DNA of 64,000 nt, taken from contig JAGTXO010000003.1 in NCBI GenBank assembly GCA_019448385.1, positions 496,001-560,000 of the forward strand. The letters run 5' to 3'. The translations under genes and the position numbers were made by a program. This document shows, piece after piece, positions 60,366 to 64,000 of this stretch. Below the pieces are notes generated by a model. That model ran no database searches, was not told the DNA's origin, and was given only the letters and a program-made list of their open reading frames with translations. Source of the DNA: Diacronema lutheri (Eukaryota > Haptophyta > Pavlovophyceae > Pavlovales > Pavlovaceae). How positions within the stretch are numbered: position 1 is the first letter of the stretch; each line of letters opens with the position of its first letter.

Positions 60366-62912
60366 ATGGCTGCTCCCTCCGCCAAGCTCCGCGTTCGGTG
60401 CTTCCTCGTCGCGTGCTGCTACGTGGGCGCGGCGGCGCCTGCGCTGGCGCGCCCCGTCGCCCGGCAGGCGTACCGATTGACGCGTCCGCCGCTCCTGCGC
60501 ATGGCGGGGGCGAGCGCGGGCGAGCGCTCGACGCGCGCCAGCTTTGCGCGCTCCAAGTCGACCAACGACGAGCTCGTGCGCGCGGCGAGCACGGAGGAGA
60601 TCTTGCGCATCGTGGGCGCGCGCGGCAGCAGCTTTAGCGCGATCAATGAGGCGACCGCGCTCACGCGCCTTGCCCGTGCGAGCCGGCCTGCGCTGGGCTC
60701 ACGGCGCACAGCGCTCGCGCAAAGCTCGCAGGTGCGCGCGCTCCTTGGTCGCGTGGAGCAGCGGCTCGGGCTCGGGCAGGGCGGGTACGCGCCGCGGGCC
60801 CTCGCCAACCTCGCGCACGCCGCAGCGAAGCTGCGTCTCGGTTCGGGCGCGTGCCGCGCTGGCGGCGCGCCCGAGCTCTGGCCGTTGCTGCGCGCGCGCA
60901 TCGTCGAGCGCGCTGACGAGTTCAACTCCCAAGACCTCGCAAATATTGCGTGGGCGTTTGCGACGGCGGGCGAGCGCGCGGCCGACCTTTTTAGCGCGAT
61001 CGCATGCACGGCCGAGCGGCGCGTCGGTGACTTCACCCCGCAGGGCCTGGCCAACACGGCGTGGGCATTTGCGACGGCGGGCGAGCGCGCGCCAGGGCTA
61101 TTTGGTGCGATCGCGCGCACCGCCGAGCAGCGCGTGGACGAGTTCAACCCGCAGGAGATGGCCAACACGGCGTGGGCGTTTGCGACGGCGGGCGAGCGCG
61201 CGCCAGGGCTATTCGGTGCGATCGCGCGCACCGCCGAGCAGCGCGTTGGTGAATTCAACCCGCAAAACCTGGCCAACACGGCGTGGGCGTTTGCGACGGC
61301 GGGCGAGCGCGCGCCAGGGCTATTTGGTGCGATCGCGCGCACCGCCGAGCAGCGCGTTGGCGAGTTCAACCCGCAGGAGGTAGCCAACACGGCGTGGGCG
61401 TTTGCGACGGCGGGCGAGCGCGCGCCAGGGCTATTTGGTGCGATCGCGCGCACCGCCGAGCAGCGCGTGGACGAGTTCAACCCGCAGGAGATGGCCAACA
61501 CGGCGTGGGCGTTTGCGACGGCGGGCGAGCGCGCGCCAGGGCTATTTGGTGCGATCGCGCGCACCGCCGAGCAGCGCGTTGGCGAATTCAACCCGCAAAA
61601 CCTGGCCAACACGGCGTGGGCGTTTGCGACGGCGGGCGAGCGCGCGCCAGGGCTATTTGGTGCGATCGCGCGCACCGCCGAGCAGCGCGTTGGCGAGTTC
61701 AACCCGCAGGAGGTAGCCAACACGGCGTGGGCGTTTGCGACGGCGGGCGAGCGCGCGCCAGGGCTATTTGGTGCGATCGCGCGCACCGCCGAGCAGCGCG
61801 TGGACGAGTTCAACCCGCAGGAGATGGCCAACACGGCGTGGGCGTTTGCGACGGCGGGCGAGCGCGCGCCAGGGCTATTTGGTGCGATCGCGCGCACCGC
61901 CGAGCAGCGCGTTGGCGAATTCAACCCGCAAAACCTGGCCAACACGGCGTGGGCGTTTGCGACGGCGGGCGAGCGCGCGCCAGGGCTATTTGGTGCGATC
62001 GCGCGCACCGCCGAGCAGCGCGTTGGCGAGTTCAACCCGCAGGAGGTAGCCAACACGGCGTGGGCGTTTGCGACGGCGGGCGAGCGCGCGCCCGAGCTGT
62101 TTGGTGCGATCGCGCGCACCGCCGAGCAGCGCGTGGACGAGTTCAACCCGCAGGAGATGGCCAACACGGCGTGGGCATTTGCGACGGCGGGCGCGCGCGC
62201 GCCCGAGCTCTTAGGCACAATTGCGCGCACCGCCGAGCAGCGCGTTGGCGAGTTCAGCCCGCAAAACCTGGCCAACACGGCGTGGGCGTTCGCGCACGCC
62301 GACGACGTCTCGCCTCACGTGGGCACGATTGCCCTCCTCGCCGAGCGGCTGCTCGACCCCGCTGCGGAGCGCGCTGGCGACGACCCGATTCGCCTTGCGC
62401 GTGTGAGCTCCGTCGCCGCCGCGCTGCTCACCGCAAGGCTGTGCGTCGACGCATCGCAGCCAGCCGCGCGCGAGCTCGACCGGCTGCTGCGCGCTGCGCA
62501 GCTCCAGCTCGACGCTCTGTCCGGCAGGTCGCCGACCAGCAGGCTCGTCTCCGCGGTCGTGAGCTCGCGCTCGCAGCTCGAGCTCTCGAGCGCGCTGCGC
62601 GTTGCCGGCTGGGAGCACGAGCTCGAGGTGCCCGTGCAGCACGGGCTGCTCGTCCTCGACATGGCGTGCGAGCGCACGCGCGTGGCGGTCGAGTTCGACG
62701 GCCCGACGCATTACGTGGTCGACCTGACGACGGGCGAGGAGTCCTACGACGGGAGCTCGCGGTGGAAGTCGCGCGTGCTCGAGGCGCTCGGCTGGCGCGT
62801 GTACCGGGTGGGATGGCGTGAGTGGGCCGGCCAGCCCGTCGACGGCCGACGCAGATCGCGCGAGGAGATCGTCGCGAGCCTGGCCGCGTCCATCGTCGAA
62901 CCGTCCCAATGA
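60366..62912 (+). CDS. Heptatricopeptide-repeat RAP-domain protein (copy 1)
   Basis: A single-exon protein of 848 residues. A signal-type N-terminus (CFLVACCYVGAAAPALARP) and basic stretch suggest organelle targeting. Residues ~178-655 are about 13 helical repeats of 37 residues with core ANTAWAFATAGERAPGLFGA and IARTAEQRVxEFNPQ, matching the heptatricopeptide class described in alveolates. Residues ~752-818 are a RAP domain (LLVLDMACERTRVAVEFDGP, then WRVYRVGWREW) with the endonuclease-like fold. Such proteins bind and process organellar RNAs or rRNA fragments. The two variable residues after NPQ follow an EM-NL-EV cycle, set by a 333-bp higher-order repeat. Confidence 0.88.
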   Translation: MAAPSAKLRVRCFLVACCYVGAAAPALARPVARQAYRLTRPPLLRMAGASAGERSTRASFARSKSTNDELVRAASTEEILRIVGARGSSFSAINEATALTRLARASRPALGSRRTALAQSSQVRALLGRVEQRLGLGQGGYAPRALANLAHAAAKLRLGSGACRAGGAPELWPLLRARIVERADEFNSQDLANIAWAFATAGERAADLFSAIACTAERRVGDFTPQGLANTAWAFATAGERAPGLFGAIARTAEQRVDEFNPQEMANTAWAFATAGERAPGLFGAIARTAEQRVGEFNPQNLANTAWAFATAGERAPGLFGAIARTAEQRVGEFNPQEVANTAWAFATAGERAPGLFGAIARTAEQRVDEFNPQEMANTAWAFATAGERAPGLFGAIARTAEQRVGEFNPQNLANTAWAFATAGERAPGLFGAIARTAEQRVGEFNPQEVANTAWAFATAGERAPGLFGAIARTAEQRVDEFNPQEMANTAWAFATAGERAPGLFGAIARTAEQRVGEFNPQNLANTAWAFATAGERAPGLFGAIARTAEQRVGEFNPQEVANTAWAFATAGERAPELFGAIARTAEQRVDEFNPQEMANTAWAFATAGARAPELLGTIARTAEQRVGEFSPQNLANTAWAFAHADDVSPHVGTIALLAERLLDPAAERAGDDPIRLARVSSVAAALLTARLCVDASQPAARELDRLLRAAQLQLDALSGRSPTSRLVSAVVSSRSQLELSSALRVAGWEHELEVPVQHGLLVLDMACERTRVAVEFDGPTHYVVDLTTGEESYDGSSRWKSRVLEALGWRVYRVGWREWAGQPVDGRRRSREEIVASLAASIVEPSQ
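61131..62240. repeat. 333-bp higher-order repeat of three 111-bp units
   Basis: CGCGTGGACGAGTTC recurs at 61131, 61464, 61797 and 62130, exactly 333 bp apart. Each 333-bp block holds three 37-residue units with PQEM, PQNL and PQEV. The first three blocks are almost identical, the signature of recent unequal exchange. Confidence 0.95.
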
Positions 62913-62982
62913 GAGCCGCGTGCAGCACACAAGGATCCCGCCGCAATTCAAACCCGACGCTTTAATTCGTCTGTAGAAAATA

Positions 62983-64000
62983 ATGGTGGATCCCTCCAAG
63001 CGGGTTCGGTTGGTCCTCGTCGCGTGCTGCTGCGTGGGCGCGGCGGCGCCTGCGCTGGCGCGCCCCGTCGCCCGGCAGGCGTACCGACTGACGCGTCCGC
63101 CGCTCCTGCGCATGGCGGGGGCGAGCGCGGGCGAGCGCTCGACGCGCGCTAGCTTTGCGCGCTCCAAGTCGACCAACGACGAGCTCGTGCGCGCGGCGAG
63201 CACGGAGGAGATCTTGCGCATCGTGGGCGCGCGCGGCAGCAGCTTTAGCGCGATCAATGAGGCGACCGCGCTCACGCGCCTTGCCCGTGCGAGCCGGCCT
63301 GCGCTGGGCTCACGGCGCACAGCGCTCGCGCAAAGCTCGCAGGTGCGCGCGCTCCTTGGTCGCGTGGAGCAGCGGCTCGGGCTCGGGCAGGGCGGGTACG
63401 CGCCGCGGGCCCTCGCCAACCTCGCGCACGCCGCAGCGAAGCTGCGTCTCGGTTCGGGCGCGTGCCGCGCTGGCGGCGCGCCCGAGCTCTGGCCGTTGCT
63501 GCGCGCGCGCATCGTCGAGCGCGCTGACGAGTTCAACTCCCAAGACCTCGCAAATATTGCGTGGGCGTTTGCGACGGCGGGCGAGCGCGCGGCCGACCTT
63601 TTTAGCGCGATCGCATGCACGGCCGAGCGGCGCGTCGGTGACTTCACCCCGCAGGGCCTGGCCAACACGGCGTGGGCATTTGCGACGGCGGGCGAGCGCG
63701 CGCCAGGGCTATTTGGTGCGATCGCGCGCACCGCCGAGCAGCGCGTGGACGAGTTCAACCCGCAGGAGGTGGCCAACACGGCGTGGGCGTTTGCGACGGC
63801 GGGCGAGCGTGCGCCAGAGCTGTTCGACACGATCGCGCGCGCAGTCGCGCCTCGCTTGGGTGAGTTCAAGGCGCAGGGCCTCGCCAACGTAGCGTGGGCA
63901 TTCGCGACGGCGGGCGAGCGCGCGCCAGGGCTGTTTGGCGCGATCGCGCGCACCGCCGAGCAGCGCGTGGACGAGTTCAGCTCGCAGGGCCTCGCCAATA
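62983..64000 (+). CDS. Heptatricopeptide-repeat RAP-family protein (copy 2, partial)
   Basis: The start is the ATG at 62983 and the frame is open at the right edge (339 residues visible). The first ten residues (MVDPSKRVRL) differ from copy 1. From VLVACCCVGAAAPALARP onward the two proteins are almost identical for ~240 residues (period 2611 bp) and then diverge within the repeats (ELFDTIARAVAPRLGEFKAQ, GLANVAWAFATAGERAPG). The RAP domain would lie beyond the window. It is a tandem paralogue, with sharp similarity edges suggesting recent duplication or gene conversion. Confidence 0.85.
   Translation, partial: MVDPSKRVRLVLVACCCVGAAAPALARPVARQAYRLTRPPLLRMAGASAGERSTRASFARSKSTNDELVRAASTEEILRIVGARGSSFSAINEATALTRLARASRPALGSRRTALAQSSQVRALLGRVEQRLGLGQGGYAPRALANLAHAAAKLRLGSGACRAGGAPELWPLLRARIVERADEFNSQDLANIAWAFATAGERAADLFSAIACTAERRVGDFTPQGLANTAWAFATAGERAPGLFGAIARTAEQRVDEFNPQEVANTAWAFATAGERAPELFDTIARAVAPRLGEFKAQGLANVAWAFATAGERAPGLFGAIARTAEQRVDEFSSQGLAN
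63011..63765. repeat. Long direct repeat of 60400-61155
   Basis: About 750 bp of copy 2 repeat copy 1 with only a few differences (for example TGC for TAC early on, and silent changes near 63087 and 63150). The identity covers the presequence cleavage region, the unique N-terminal domain and the first repeats, at an offset of 2611 bp. Confidence 0.95.

Noticed and set aside
59202-62240. CRISPR-like direct repeats
   Set aside because: Repeats of 189 and 111/333 bp abut without spacers and are multiples of three within open frames; they are coding tandem repeats.
1-64000. Bacterial origin because of very high GC and long open frames
   Set aside because: Spliced genes, HDEL, CEP104, MTR4, UBX, F-box/RCC1 and BRCT proteins are eukaryotic. 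Long open frames on all strands are a by-product of GC content.
1-64000. tRNA, rRNA or snRNA genes
   Set aside because: No cloverleaf with a GGTTCRANTCC-type T-loop and no rRNA or U-snRNA core was seen on scanning; a covariance-model search would be needed to exclude them.
1-64000. Transposons, LTR elements or virus-derived genes
   Set aside because: No reverse transcriptase, integrase, transposase or capsid-like motifs and no long terminal repeats were recognised in the translated frames.

Overview
This window is nuclear DNA from a GC-rich, compact eukaryotic genome. About 22 spliceosomal introns can be placed by joining reading frames, an ER chaperone ends in HDEL, and there is an MTR4 exosome helicase, a CEP104 ciliary-tip protein, a microcephalin-like BRCT protein and an Obg GTPase with a presequence. 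CEP104 points to a flagellated cell. The Obg protein and a phosphoglycerate mutase with a secretory-type N-terminus point to a secondary plastid. A cytochrome b5-ascorbate peroxidase fusion, RAP-domain repeat proteins and a LOV/PAS-HSF protein fit a secondary-plastid microalga. A haptophyte, perhaps pavlovophyte-like, is my best inference, but the sequence does not prove the lineage.

Layout from left to right: O-methyltransferase tail (+), TMCO4-like (-), phosphoglycerate mutase (+), CEP104 (-), YtcJ-type amidohydrolase (+), hexapeptide acetyltransferase (-), P450 (+), MTR4 helicase (-), quinone oxidoreductase (-), RraA-KDPG aldolase fusion (+), TKL-like kinase (-), Obg (+), a head-to-head pair of C2-like paralogues (-/+), a small coiled-coil protein (-), a decayed ORF region, PLGRKT-like (-), cytochrome b5-peroxidase (+), RTE1/TMEM222 (-), twin-UBX protein (+), methyltransferase/F-box/RCC1 protein (-), small membrane protein (+), BiP (-), microcephalin-like (+), small membrane-anchored protein (-), repeat coiled-coil protein (-), LOV/PAS-HSF (+), membrane protein (-), giant low-complexity secretory protein (+), small coiled-coil protein (+), a 63-residue-repeat ORF, and two tandem heptatricopeptide-repeat RAP proteins (+), the second cut by the window end.

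Strands alternate almost perfectly. Most genes sit head-to-head across gaps of 16-180 bp, which implies shared promoters, and tail-to-tail across gaps as small as 46 bp or with overlap. Introns are short (about 105-310 bp). All reconstructed introns end in CAG and 16 of 22 start with exactly GTGCGC, a donor very unlike the usual GTRAGT. Several introns are a multiple of three and free of stops, so uninterrupted ORFs run through them.

The most notable systems are the LOV/PAS domains fused to a heat-shock-factor DNA-binding domain, the GTGCGC donor usage, the fusion of two unrelated pyruvate-aldolase families, the methyltransferase/F-box/RCC1 fusion, and the recently duplicated RAP gene array with a 333-bp higher-order repeat. 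No RNA genes, CRISPR arrays, viral elements or intact transposons were recognised.
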